From assembly GCA_037976565.1 (NCBI GenBank), contig CP137679.1, forward strand, positions 7,857,973-7,921,972: a DNA stretch of 64,000 nucleotides, written 5' to 3'. This document shows positions 33,841-46,200 of this stretch, one piece after another. This stretch comes from Mesocentrotus franciscanus (taxonomy: Eukaryota > Echinodermata > Echinoidea > Camarodonta > Strongylocentrotidae). The translations under genes were made by a program, and so were the position numbers. The stretch's first letter is position 1. Each line of letters starts with the position of its first letter. The notes under the pieces are model-generated. The model was not told the DNA's origin. It ran no database searches and saw only the letters and a program-made list of their open reading frames with translations.

Positions 33841-34429
33841 CCAATTCTTGCAAAATACTGATAGATGCTAAAAAGGCCACAGTGAAACACACTTAAACAA
33901 AATAATATATTACAGCCCTTAATCATTCATATAGAAATATAAGCCATTCATGTTCCTTCTTACCTAAATAGTGGAAGTAGCAAACATTCATAACTATAAT
34001 GGTTCATTTTGTTCAAAAGTTTCGGATACATTAATAATCATTCCCAAAACACAAGGTATTCCTGACTAGGTTTTGCTGGGGGAGATGTATGTTACCTCCC
34101 ACTCATTTGAATCCACTGTGAATGACCGATTGATGAACTACACGATCGCCTCCAATTTTGAATAACCAGCTCAAAGGCAACTTCAATACCCTATTATGTA
34201 ATACGTCATTATCACGTATGCTCATTTAAATAGGTGACGAACAAGGCTGGGGTTGATTTTTCGAAAGTAGTAGCGATCGTGTTTATAGAACTTTCTCAGA
34301 TAAGTGATGAATATGAATTGCTCACCTTGTATGACTCAGTTCAGAGATTTATATTACTATAGGTTTTCTTATGAGTGAAGCGAGGTCAAGCCGTTTAATA
34401 TGTGTAAGAGCGCTATATAATTGACTTTG

Positions 34430-34600
34430 ATTTTATTATTATTATTATTTGTATTATCATTGTTATTATTATTATCATCATTATCATTATTATTATCATA
34501 ATTATTATTACTATTATTATTATTATCGTTGTTATTATCATTATTATTGATATTATTATGATCATTATAATTATTATTATCATGTTTATCAGGGATTACA
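34430..34600. repeat. ATT microsatellite next to the integrin TM exon
   Basis: attattatt runs lying just downstream (in transcription) of the exon 11 donor. They create an artefactual Asn-rich open frame on the minus strand. Confidence 0.9.
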
Positions 34601-34692
34601 AGATGAGTCAAAGAACGCGTAGTCCTACGCCAGCAAGTAACACCTCGTGCACTAAGGGCATAAAGCAAAGAGGACAAGAGTTCGAGCCTTAC

Positions 34693-34847
34693 CGGAATCC
34701 ATGTGGGTTTCGTACCGTCCTTCTTCCACTGAGCATACTGTCTTAACTTGCAGACCAGGATAATCCCGATCGGTACGATGCCGAGGAAGGTTCCGATGAT
34801 GATCCACCTGATTTCTGTCAGAGACAGCGGCCGACGTGGCACTGGCC
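34693..34847 (-). CDS. integrin-beta-like exon 11 (transmembrane helix and juxtamembrane tail)
   Basis: Acceptor CAACAG, donor GTAAGG (phase 0 end). It encodes [14 protein letters not shown], a hydrophobic helix [17 protein letters not shown], and the tail [20 protein letters not shown]. Position and KL after the helix fit an integrin beta, but the conserved HDRRE..F segment is missing. Reading through the donor runs into an Asn-coding AAT repeat, so a further exon or a nearby stop is expected downstream. Confidence 0.85.
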
Positions 34848-37800
34848 CTGTTGTGATGCATGCTGTTCGATGAGGATGAAGATGAGGGTATTGTAAATCA
34901 AATTTAGGGATATGGTACATGGGACAGTGCATGGAGCATCTGGTGCTCTCCCCCTCCCCCCTCTCTCTCTCTCCCTGTCTCTTTCTTTCTCTCTCTCACT
35001 CACAAGCACGCACACACACACGCACACACACACGCACACACAAACCCACATTTTCTCTCTATTTCCAATCGCTTCTTCCCTACCTTCGATTCTCTGTCTT
35101 TCTGTATATATCATCCTTTCTCTCTCGCCCCTCTCTCCATTTCTCTTTCTCGCTCTCTCTCTCTCTCTCTCTGTCACCCTCTCTATCTCTCTTTCTCTCT
35201 GTCTCTCTGTGTCTCTCTGTGTCTCTCTCTGTCTCTCTCTCCCTTTCTCTCTCTCTCTCTCTATATCTCTCTCCGCCTGTCACTGCTTTGTCTCTTGGAA
35301 CATAACTGTCTCTTGTATTAACTGATAACTTCTACTTTTTGACACATATATATATATACATGTACTTACTTTCGTCCCCCTCAACATATACAGTGACCGT
35401 TTCGTTCTCTGAGACAACGACAAACCGAAAAGTGCAGTCGTCGCTCAACGGAAAGTCACATGCGGGGTTGTCTTTCGTATCTGAAATGACAGAGATAAAT
35501 AAGAGATAGTAGATAGATAATATTGAATAAATAGTTCATTCCCGTATAAAGAAACAATGACGCAGAACGGATTTGCAATCATTATACGTTTTGATTAATT
35601 GACTAATAATCTACTGGGCAAAATAGAAACTAATTGTACCATACATCTTCAACATTGGGTATGTCGATGATACTGGTACTACACATGCTGCGATTTTCTC
35701 GTGGTGACGTGCCAGATATAGACAATCAACACTTCCACCACACTTTCATCCACTGATTAACACTCATCATACTTACACTCTTTAATACTTGTAACGTTGA
35801 GGATGTCGATACTGCACATGCCGCACTGTTCGGGTGTTAGCCTGCCTGATCCAAACACTGTACACTCTACACAATCTCGGTGTAGGTGACAAACTCCAAA
35901 TGCACATGTCTGCCATGAGGGAATAAAAAGTCAGTTTCATTCAAAATGAAAGATTTACTTTCGTATTCAAGAAAAAACTTTCAAATCATACTACGTTTAA
36001 TGTAAAATAATAGAATTTTATTGAATCTCTTAAATGATATAAGCATTGTCATTTCTATCAAAGTTCAAATGAAAGATGGCTTAAAATGTTATATCTAAAG
36101 AGATATTGAAGAAATATCAAATAATTTTACGCCATAGATCTTTATCAACACTCGTAGCTCAACTGTGAGTTAAGTTCAGTAGTAATTTATCGAGTGCTTT
36201 ATTCAACTACTATAAGTACTATTATTACATTATCGTCATTATTACAAAAGGAGGTAACCGTAGCATATTTCCAGATGTTTGCTTTCAGATCTTGCCGATT
36301 AGAAAATTTATGACAATGACTTTAATTAGCAACATTCATTGACACAAACTTACAGGGCATTTCTCACACGTTTTCCCCTGAAACTGTGAGTCCGCAAAAC
36401 ACTCGCAGACACCGCACACACATGTTCCGTGTGCGTTACATTCCAACTGCAATGGAAGAAGAGAATGTTATTGAAGAAATTTCGAACACAATAATACCTC
36501 AGGGATACCGCAGTGTAACAACAATGATGCCACAATGACATCACAGTGATAACTCAGTGATGCCACAGTGACACCAGAGTGATACTACAGTGGTGTCACA
36601 ATAATACCATAGTTACACCATAGTGATACCAGTGATACCACAGTGGTACCTCAGTAAACCACAATGATATATCAGTAATACCACAGTTATACCAGTGATA
36701 CCACAGTGAAACCACATTGATACCACAGTGTTACCTCAGTCATGTCAGTAAACTACAGTAATGCCACAGTGGTACCTCAGTGAACCACAGTTATACCACA
36801 GTGATACTACATTGATACCACACTGATACCTAATTGAACCACAGTGATACCAGAGTGATATCAATGATACCACAATAATATCATGCTGAAACCACAGTGA
36901 AACAATTGCAAAATCACAGTGAAATAACAGTGATACCACTGTAATATCATTATGAAACAATAGTCAAGTTAGAGCGACCTCAGTGATATCACAGTGAAAA
37001 CTAAGTGATATAACAACATTGATATCAATGTGAATTCGAATTGATACTTGGGTATTAACGACAAAAAATAGCTTATGAATTACTTTATCGTTTGAAAGAT
37101 TGTTTGACTGGTTTGTAATTGATCTGTTAACGGATACATAGATGGGTTTATTAATTCATCCATCCATATATTGGACAATTACCAATTCATATAACACGTC
37201 CAGAATCGTTCAAATATCCAAGTATTAGTGCAAATATTATAGGGATCGCTCGATCTAACAATCGCTACATAATTAAAACGGATGACCTTCCATCCGCAAT
37301 AATTGGTGACTTACCCCATTGCTAGCCCGACACATGTCTTTTCGTGTTGGACAGTCACAACTATCGCCCTTGAAGCCCGGGTTGCATTGGCACTTAGGTT
37401 TTCTTGTAGCTACGTCACAGACACACATTCCTTGATCAGGCCCTACGAACCAAACAAAGATTAAAGTCATTTGTTTGTAAAGAAAGTGTTGGTTCTAGAA
37501 ATGCTAACATTCAACATACAGTATAATTTATATTCATACTATGTGATGTTTAAACTGAAATGACAATAAAACCCGAGGCAATTTACCCTAGCTTTCAACC
37601 TAGCTGCCATGAGACCCTGAAAACATCAAAGGAATTCATTTCTGAGTACCTTCTTACTACACCTGGGTTGAGAGTGGCAAATGTAGGTTAAGGTTTTGCC
37701 TATAAAAGGGCACTAATGACACAAAGTGTACACCCGTCCACTCACATATACAACTACACACATTTCGACTGAGAACTTGAGGAAATTTGTTTTTAGCGAA

Positions 37801-40800
37801 TTGGAGATGACAATACATACCTACACAACGCAATCCCCGGCTGTAGGGACAGTTGAAGTTATCACATTCACAGAATTGTCCTAAGATAACCTCACCAGGG
37901 TTTAAATTGAAATGAAAAGGATCAATAAAACCTGAGGCAATTAACCCTAGCTTTCAGCCTAGCTGCCGTGAGGCCCTGAAAACATCAAAGGAAAACATTT
38001 CTGACTACCTTCTTACTAATCTACGCCTGGGATGAGAGTAGCAAATGTAGGTTAAGGTCTTGCCTAAAAGGGCACTAATGACACAAAATGTCCACCCGTC
38101 CACTCATAAGATGCTGTTGATACATACAACCACACACATTTCGACTGAGAACTTGAAGAAATTTGTTTTCAGCGAATTGAAGATGAGAATACATACCTCC
38201 ACAACGCAATCCCCGGCTGTAGGAACAGTTGAAGTTATCACATTCACAGAATTGCCCTGAGATAACCTCACCAGGGGTCTGAAAATATGACAATACATGG
38301 ATAATAATGACAATAACAATAATAATAACAATAGTAATAATAATGATAATAATGATAATAATGACATTAATATTAACACTAAAAATAATGATAACAATAC
38401 AGACACGTTTTACAAAGTGTTAGATATCCATTACAAGGGTACCCAAGTACAATGTTAAAAGTTGATGTGAGTCGGATAGTCTATACAAAATACATAATAA
38501 CGTTACTGCATCATGCCATTAGTCATTTAAACCAATTCTTCATTACAGTAATTTTAATCCACAAATCATGAACGGAAACTTATTTACATGCGTAATAAAA
38601 AATACAGAGGATAAATAAAATGAAAATACAATATCGGGTTAACAAAGAACAGAAAGCTGGAAAATGCAAAACCAGGCATATGATACAGTATATTATACAA
38701 TAATTTCTCAAACATTTCATCAATATCAGGTTTAGATATAATAAACGAATTTTAATTGGATAATCCAACATCAATAAGTCGAATAGTGAAAAGAGATTAA
38801 AATCCAATGTTTTATACATTTTTATAAGATCTTCACTATCCATTTATGTATCATGTTGATATCTAAGATCTATTCAAAGAGTATGGTATACATGGGCGTC
38901 GATCCTTACTTAATATCTATTGTTCAGGGGGGGGGGTGAATGAATAGATCATCCCCCATGAACAATAGGTATCAATTACAGATCTACGCCCATGTAGTCA
39001 GGTGGCTTAGCGTCAAATTTATCGATTATCGTTACTTGCCGGATAAAGCACCATTTTGGTACAGGGCTTCCTTAGGAGATACTAAATGATATTAGGCTAG
39101 GAGCCCCGGCAAAATTTCAATTTAAGGGTGGGGCATCTTTTGGAGCCCCAAATGATTTTATAACATTGATTTGTTGTTGTACAAATGCCATTTTGGTACA
39201 GGGCTTAGGACCTACTGAACGATAAGTAGAGCCCCGGCAAGAATATCATATAAGGGTGTGGGACAGGGGCGTCGCCTCGTCGTCCACAAATAATCTGTAA
39301 GGTAATATAACAATGAGTTTTTGTTGTACAACGCCATGGGGCCCCCAATCACACATATATGAATATTTATGCCGGGGGCTCCTATCCTACCATCAATCAG
39401 CAGGTCCTAATGAAGCCCTGTACCAAAAATGGCGTTTGTATAACAACACTCTATGTTATATTACCTTCTAAATTATTTTTGGGGCTACGAGGCCACGACC
39501 CTGCCTCACACCCTTATACGATATTCTTGCCGGGGGCTCCTACCCTTATTTCGTTCAATAGGTCCTAAGTAAGCCCTGTACCAAAAATGGCGTGTGTACA
39601 ACTACAAATAAATGTTATATTACCTTCTAAATTATTTGGGGCTACGAGGCGACGCCCTGCCTCACACCCTTATATGATATTCTTGCCGGGGGCTCCTACC
39701 CTAATATCGTTCAGTAGGTCCTAAGGAAGCCCTGTACCAAAAATGGCAATTTTACAACAACAAATCAATGTTATATTACCTTCTAGATTATTTGGGGGCT
39801 ACGAGGCGACGCCCCGCCCCACAACCTTATATGATATTCTTGCCGGGGGCTCCTACCCTTATATCGTTCAGTAGGTCCTAAGGAAGCCCTGTTCAAAAAA
39901 TGGCATTTGTACAACAACAAATCAATGTTATAAAATCATTTGGGGCTCCAAAAAGACGCCCCCGCCCCACACCCTTAAATTGAAATTTTTGCCGGGGGCT
40001 CCTAGCCTAATATCGTTTAGTAGGTCCTAAGGAAGCCCTGTACCAAAAATGGTGCTTTTATCCGGCAAGTAACGATAATTTCACTAAGCCACCTGACTAC
40101 ATGATGGTATATATATATAGGTTACCCCAGTGTTATCACAGACACATTTCCCACAGATGCATTCTCCAAGTCCAGAACAAGTTCTTGTTGCGTTATCCCT
40201 GGATAATAATAATGATAATAATAATAAAAATGTTAGTAACAATACTAATTATAACAATAATAATAATCATAATGATAATAGTAATAATAATGATAATAAA
40301 GATAACAATAATGATAATAATCACAATATTAATGATAATAATAATAATAATAATAATAACAATACTAATAATGATATTAATACTAATGATAATAATAACA
40401 ATAATAATAATAATAATGATAATATTATAATAATGATAATAATAATTATTAAAAAAAAAAAATAGTTATAATAATTTCAAACAAGGAAACCGCATCAACA
40501 TCAATGCTGTTCTTCCTGAGGACACTGCAATTATAAATATCCAACGATTGCCAAGTACCCATTTACCCCTGGTTGGAGAGTGGCAAATTCGGATTAATGT
40601 CTTACCAAAGGACAATATTCCTAGGCTGGGATTCGAACCCTATACCCTTAGATTGAGAGTCAAGTGAAAGAACTACTATACCACAACACCTCCACATGCC
40701 CGGAAAGTAACAACATGTTCAGGATAAGATGAGAATATCATTTTCTCCCTTCATTTTACTGGTCCCAAACTCTGGACCAATTTAAAATGACCATGTTAAA

Positions 40801-40912
40801 ACATGCACCCTCACCCCGACATTTTTTTTGAGCAATGTAAATCAAACACATATACAGTGAACTATAGATGTTTAACCCCTTTCAGAATTTTTGTTTGATT
40901 TTGTTTTTCTTG

Positions 40913-40943
<31 letters not shown>

Positions 40944-43178
40944 TGATCCATGTACATTCTGTTCATATGCATTATCTTTTAATATAACATTGTAGCAATA
41001 CACACAAATTATCAGCGTTTCCCAATGGAAGAAGAAATGTTGATCAATTTGAATTTATGAATGGCTTCATTTCATTAATTTCACTTAAAATTTGCTATTT
41101 GGGGTACCATGATACTAAAGAAGAAGAAGAAGTTCTGCATGGGGATGGATCCGTGGTCTCCAAGTTGATTTCATTACCGCTGCATTCACACTGGATGCCG
41201 TACCGCCCAGTGTTGCATGCACACTCACCACACACCAACGTCCCGTTACCATTGCTGCAAACAGTGCTGTTAGCTTCCTATCAAATGTGAAAGAAAAATC
41301 CATAAGAAATGTATGGTGATCAATTTCTCACCTTCCTTTTCCTAATAATTGCATGTCCGACACAAGTTCCTTTAATCTTCATCGCATTATATAAATAGTA
41401 TTTTAGATATTGATTTGTAATTAATGTGTATTAAGTATATGCGAAAAGTGGGATCAGTAAGATTTTTTTTTTTTTGGGGGGCCTTGGATGTCTTTAAAAA
41501 TTATCATCAATTATAATTTTGTTTCTTGTACTTTCAGCGTATCACATCGCAAGTCCGACTGACGTCAACAGCCCCGATGACGTCACATTCTCCTACCGAG
41601 CGAACTGTAAAGTCCAGACATACGAAGACACGAGGGTGTCAAAGCGATGTCACGCAGCTCCACGCGCCGTATTAATTTATGACCGCGAATCCTTGAGCCG
41701 CGGACCAAAATAAACATATTTGCCGGGCAATGTGGCAAGGAAAATCGGCTCTAACATAAAAACAGGCAGAAGATGGCAGCCGAATCCGGTATCAACTTAA
41801 AGCTTAGCCATCAGAAAAAATGATGGTAATAAAGTTAAAGTGGTAATCCCTGGAAATCTAAACATCTCCTCTGGATTTATAAAAAACAGGGATAATTAGT
41901 CCATTTCTCATTCATTGTATATTAGCTTGGAAGAATAGCATAGTAGTAATGTCCCCCAAAAGGGATTGCTCTTCAAATGCACTATATAGATGGCGAGGAC
42001 AAATCTGAAATGTTTTTTTTTTCTTCTTTAATTTTGTGTATGCAGTGTACGTGGTTATCAAGAATGATGAGGTAAAATTACTCCAGTATTATCTCGCATA
42101 AGACATTAAACGCCCTGTTATATATGTAAGCATCCCTAATTTGACCATAATTTTCGAGTTCATCCCAATATTCACCATGCAAACTATTTCTATGGATATA
42201 AGCCGCATCGCCTCTTACGTCGGCGGTAAAGTTCGGTGAGCCCGCTGCACACGATGCGTAATTTACCTGACGTAGTACTACGTCAGTGACTGTTCCGGCC
42301 TTTCGCAATTCATAATGAGAGATATCATTTAGAAAGTGAGTACAAAAAGAAAAGTGCAAGCAATACTTAAAAAGTGGCGTTTGGGCTAATCGCCATAACA
42401 GGCGCGATTGGTGGAGGTAAATAACGCAATCGAAATGCGCCTCGTGTTCAATGGACAAGGGACGTGATAAAGTTCCCTACATTGTTGTGTGTACGCACAG
42501 CTACACCTGGGTATAGAGAGACATCAGCAGAGAGCATGCCCTGTATGTTGGGCTGTCACTTACTTGTGTGGCATTGGCAGATGCAAGAGGATTGGTGAGG
42601 TTGCTGCATCCAGCTTCTTGCAAGAGGCTTTCAAGATCGCATCTTCGCCCCTCGAATGTCTGGAAGAAGAAAATGGTTGAGAACATCATACGTGACTGTT
42701 ACAACATCATTATTATTATTATCATTATCATTATCATCATCATCATCATTATCACCATCTTCCTAACAATCAAAATTATGGTTTGCTCGAAAGCGCGGGA
42801 AAACACCCAATGAAATAACCACGAACAAATACACGCGACCGCAAACGCCTGTGAGAGAGAGGTTACATCGCTAACGCCGAACTTTCAAGATTGTTTCGAC
42901 TGCGAAGGCCTTCTCGTATCAACTACTTCACTGCATGGTGCATTTGCATAATGACAATGTGGTAAATTATGCAAGAGCATGCTTCATTTGGTATTTCCTA
43001 ATGACAGGTGAAGTTTGAAATGACATCCAATAGATGTGGGCTATCTTCGAATTGTTCCTGGTTTGTATCTAAATGGTTTCGTTGTACAATTACCACAGTG
43101 TTTTTTTTTAAAATATTTTATTTAGTTCTACATCTGCTTCCACTAACTACTACTGGTACTGTTGATGCTGCTGCTACG

Positions 43179-43237
<59 letters not shown>

Positions 43238-46200
43238 TTATAATTGCTACTTCTACTACTACTGCTTCTACATCTACTACTTTTCCATCTAATACTCCTA
43301 ACTCTACTTGTTTGGTTGAAGAAACTGATTTTCATGATGGTTTTTAATTTGAAGAAACCGTTACGTAATTCAGTTGTTGATGTGTACGTATGTGCTAATT
43401 AATGTACAAACCAGCAGAGCACTATGTGTTTTCAAGAGGCGATGTTCGCCTGTTATTTTTGTGTGCCAGAATGCCTCATTTTGGGGACAAGCAATTGCCA
43501 TTTCGACAGTGTAACCTAGCTGGAAAGGAAACCAATTATCATGTGCACAGATGTAAAGATCGCATAGCTCCATATAACAAATCGACCGTCTGGCATGTTC
43601 TAAGTGGTGGGTGTGGCCAGGGAGCCCCTCCCCAAAAGCGGCCCTTTTGACGACAAATTAGTATTTTGTAAATAATATTTTAAGGAAACCTTGAACCACC
43701 ATGAGTTTGGTGTCATATGAAAGAAAATTAAATTATCTACATTTTGATACCTATTTCAGGTATTTCAGAATTAATTTACATAGCAAATTTAAGTTCAAAA
43801 CATGATTTTTTGTGATTTTTTTCGAAATATTGAATTTTATCAAAAATATTGTTTTCCATATATTAAAATTGGAGAGGTGCATTTTTTCATAACTTTCCAG
43901 GAATTTGCTTATGTACAATGAAAATATCCTGTGCGAGGGAGAGGCTTATATATCTTTTCAATAAAAAATTATAGAAATCCAAAGTTATTGATTTGATTTC
44001 CACAAAAACAACATTTTTGCCCACATGTGTATTAACTGTATGCATATACGTGCATTAATGTATTAAGGACCTATTTGGTGTGGTTACATCGAGTTTTAAA
44101 GATAACTTTAAACTAAAACCTCTTATCACCATGTATTTGGTGTCAAAAGATGGATAATTAAAATACCTTTACCCTGATATCAATTTCAATGAGTGATGTA
44201 GTGTGTGAAATATAAATTTTGAGCCAAAAAGGTGCTTTATTGTAGATATTCCTCTGATTTTGGCCAGTATCTCGGTATATTAACTGGACAAAAGTGATTA
44301 GACATTTAGTAGTGCAGAAAATTCAAAGGATTTGGAGCGCTGAGTGCAATTGATAAGTTCTTCTTCTGTACTCTGGGATGTTTCAGGATATGTGGACATT
44401 CGGAGTTGCCTCCCCTGGCGCGGATCCAGGGGCAGGGCCTAGCCCCCCGCCAAAAAAGAGAGAGAGAGAGAGAGAAGGAAAAGAAGGGAAATGAAAAGAA
44501 GAGAGAAAGGGAAAGAAAGAAGAGGAAGTGGGAAAGAAAAGGGGAAAATAGGAGATGGGGGGCGAAATGGCCTTGCCTCCCAGGTTGTCGCCTCCCCCAG
44601 CAACAACAAAAAAAGAGAGAAGCCCAAAAGCCCCAAAAAAGGGTGAAGGGAAAGGCAAAGAGGAGAGCTAAAAGGGAACAAAAAAGAGGAAGAAGAAAAG
44701 AAAAGGATGAAAACAATTTTAATACCTACCCCTGAGCTTACGGGGGCTCTGCCCCGGAATCCACCTAGGGCCCTAAGGCAGGCCCTTGGATGCTAATCTG
44801 ATCGTAATCAAATGCCTAAAACCCCTGAGCTTCCGGGGGCTCTGCACCCTTGACCCCACCTAGGGCCATAAGGCGGGTCTCTGGATGCTCATCTGACCGC
44901 AATTTAATGCTTAAATCCCCTGAGCTTCCGGGGGCTCCGCCCCCTGGACCCCACGCCTATTAGTGACCTGCTAGAGTCACAAATAATAAGACGCTTGATA
45001 CGCTTGAAATGATCAGTTGTAGCACATTTACTAGCTTGAACTTGTAGAGTATTACATGCAGATATCCACTTGAGAAACTGCTGATTTAAAAGTTAAGCAC
45101 AATTAGCACATTGACTTAAATTACTTCTTTTCTTGTTGCCCACATCCCAATTAAAATTCACTAAATAGAAGTAATCAAAGATTGTCTATGACAGTGTCCC
45201 TGGTGGAACTGTAACTCGAACGCTGTTTCAAAGGAAACAATCTACGACAAGTTTGCATTTTATTTTATTATAATTTTAAAATATTTTATTCTATGTTCAA
45301 AAAGACCATTATGATTTATGCAACGGGCATGATAGAACTCTAATGTAGACGGTGATGTGTTACCAAAATTATAAGCTGGTACCTAATGACATTTTCCAAT
45401 CATCAAATCGTGAGATCCTTAGAAGTTCAAGGAGTTAGTAACGATTTAAAGTTATTCATGGCTAAGCAGAAAAGATTTCAAATTGATCTCAATTGTAGTT
45501 GTGGAACTTCCTATTTGAAACACACAAAGACTAAAACTGAGATTCAATCGAATCAAGTAGTTTCATAATGTTCCTTCGATTTTTGTACCGAATTACTTGT
45601 AATCGAGAGAAAAATAACTTTGCATACCTAGCCGAAACTATTTTATGAGAAAAGTTTATGTCATTCTAATCTAATCACAATAGGAATCATGCGGAGTATT
45701 GGTTGCTCCCAAGCATACACATGTTTTCTTAGTAGTCAGGCAAAATAACTATTAAACCAAACATGGCGATATTATATTATATTCATGTTGATCGATGCAC
45801 TAACTTGTCTTGGTCATGGGCAAGATTATGACAAGCGGCTGGATAGGGGCGGGGTGGGGTGGGGAGCAGGAGGCGCGGATCCAAGATTTCTTATGGAGGG
45901 CCCAAATTTGAAATTGTGCGAGCCAAATATTGGTACGTAATGGTGACCACTAAAGCAGTGGCGTAATGAGCAAAACCGTTTGGGTGGGGCAGAAAAAAAT
46001 CCGCATCACCACCACTCTTACATGCAGGCCCCGCTGAACGTTTCTAAAAGTGGGTGGGGGGGGGGACAGGCTAAAGTATTTACGATCATGAAGACTGGCA
46101 GGACAATAATTGGCGTGGGGTCCAGGGGGCGGAGCCCCCGGAAGCTCAGGGGATTTAAACATTAAATTTCCGGTCAGATGAGCATCCAGAGGCCCACCTT

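Larger units (their letters stand above)
26369..34692. other. intergenic region between the SLC6 gene and the integrin-beta-like gene
   Basis: It must contain the SLC6 promoter (near 26.4 kb) and the missing 3' end of the integrin-beta-like gene. No clear promoter box, coding exon or RNA gene could be supported. The content seen is tandem repeats, MITEs, microsatellites and a LINE fragment. Confidence 0.5.
37551..38278. repeat. tandem duplication of about 350 bp containing an EGF exon
   Basis: 37551-37902 and about 37911-38278 align throughout: caataaaacc-gaggcaatt-accctagctttca, then the dispersed repeat, then the exon. The shared tail includes the EGF exon, live in one copy and dead in the other. 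Confidence 0.85.

Noticed and set aside
34369..34690. Continuation of the integrin TM exon into an Asn-rich tail
   Set aside because: A good GTAAGG donor precedes it, and the Asn run is an ATT microsatellite read in antisense.
41519..41713. Plus-strand frame after a good-looking ctttcag acceptor
   Set aside because: CpG-rich and repeat-like, no known domain, wrong strand for the surrounding gene and no neighbouring exon.
42078..42458. 126-codon minus frame in the intron where the beta-I domain was expected
   Set aside because: No DxSxS site, no integrin match and no splice sites in the right phase. Part resembles MITE sequence (GCCCGYTGCACACGA, ctgacgtagtactacgtcag).
44306..44735. Overlapping frames of 80-136 codons on both strands rich in Phe/Ser or Lys/Arg/Glu
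   Set aside because: Purine/pyrimidine tract in the arm of the 4.7 kb foldback; mirrored frames occur at 46631-47103.
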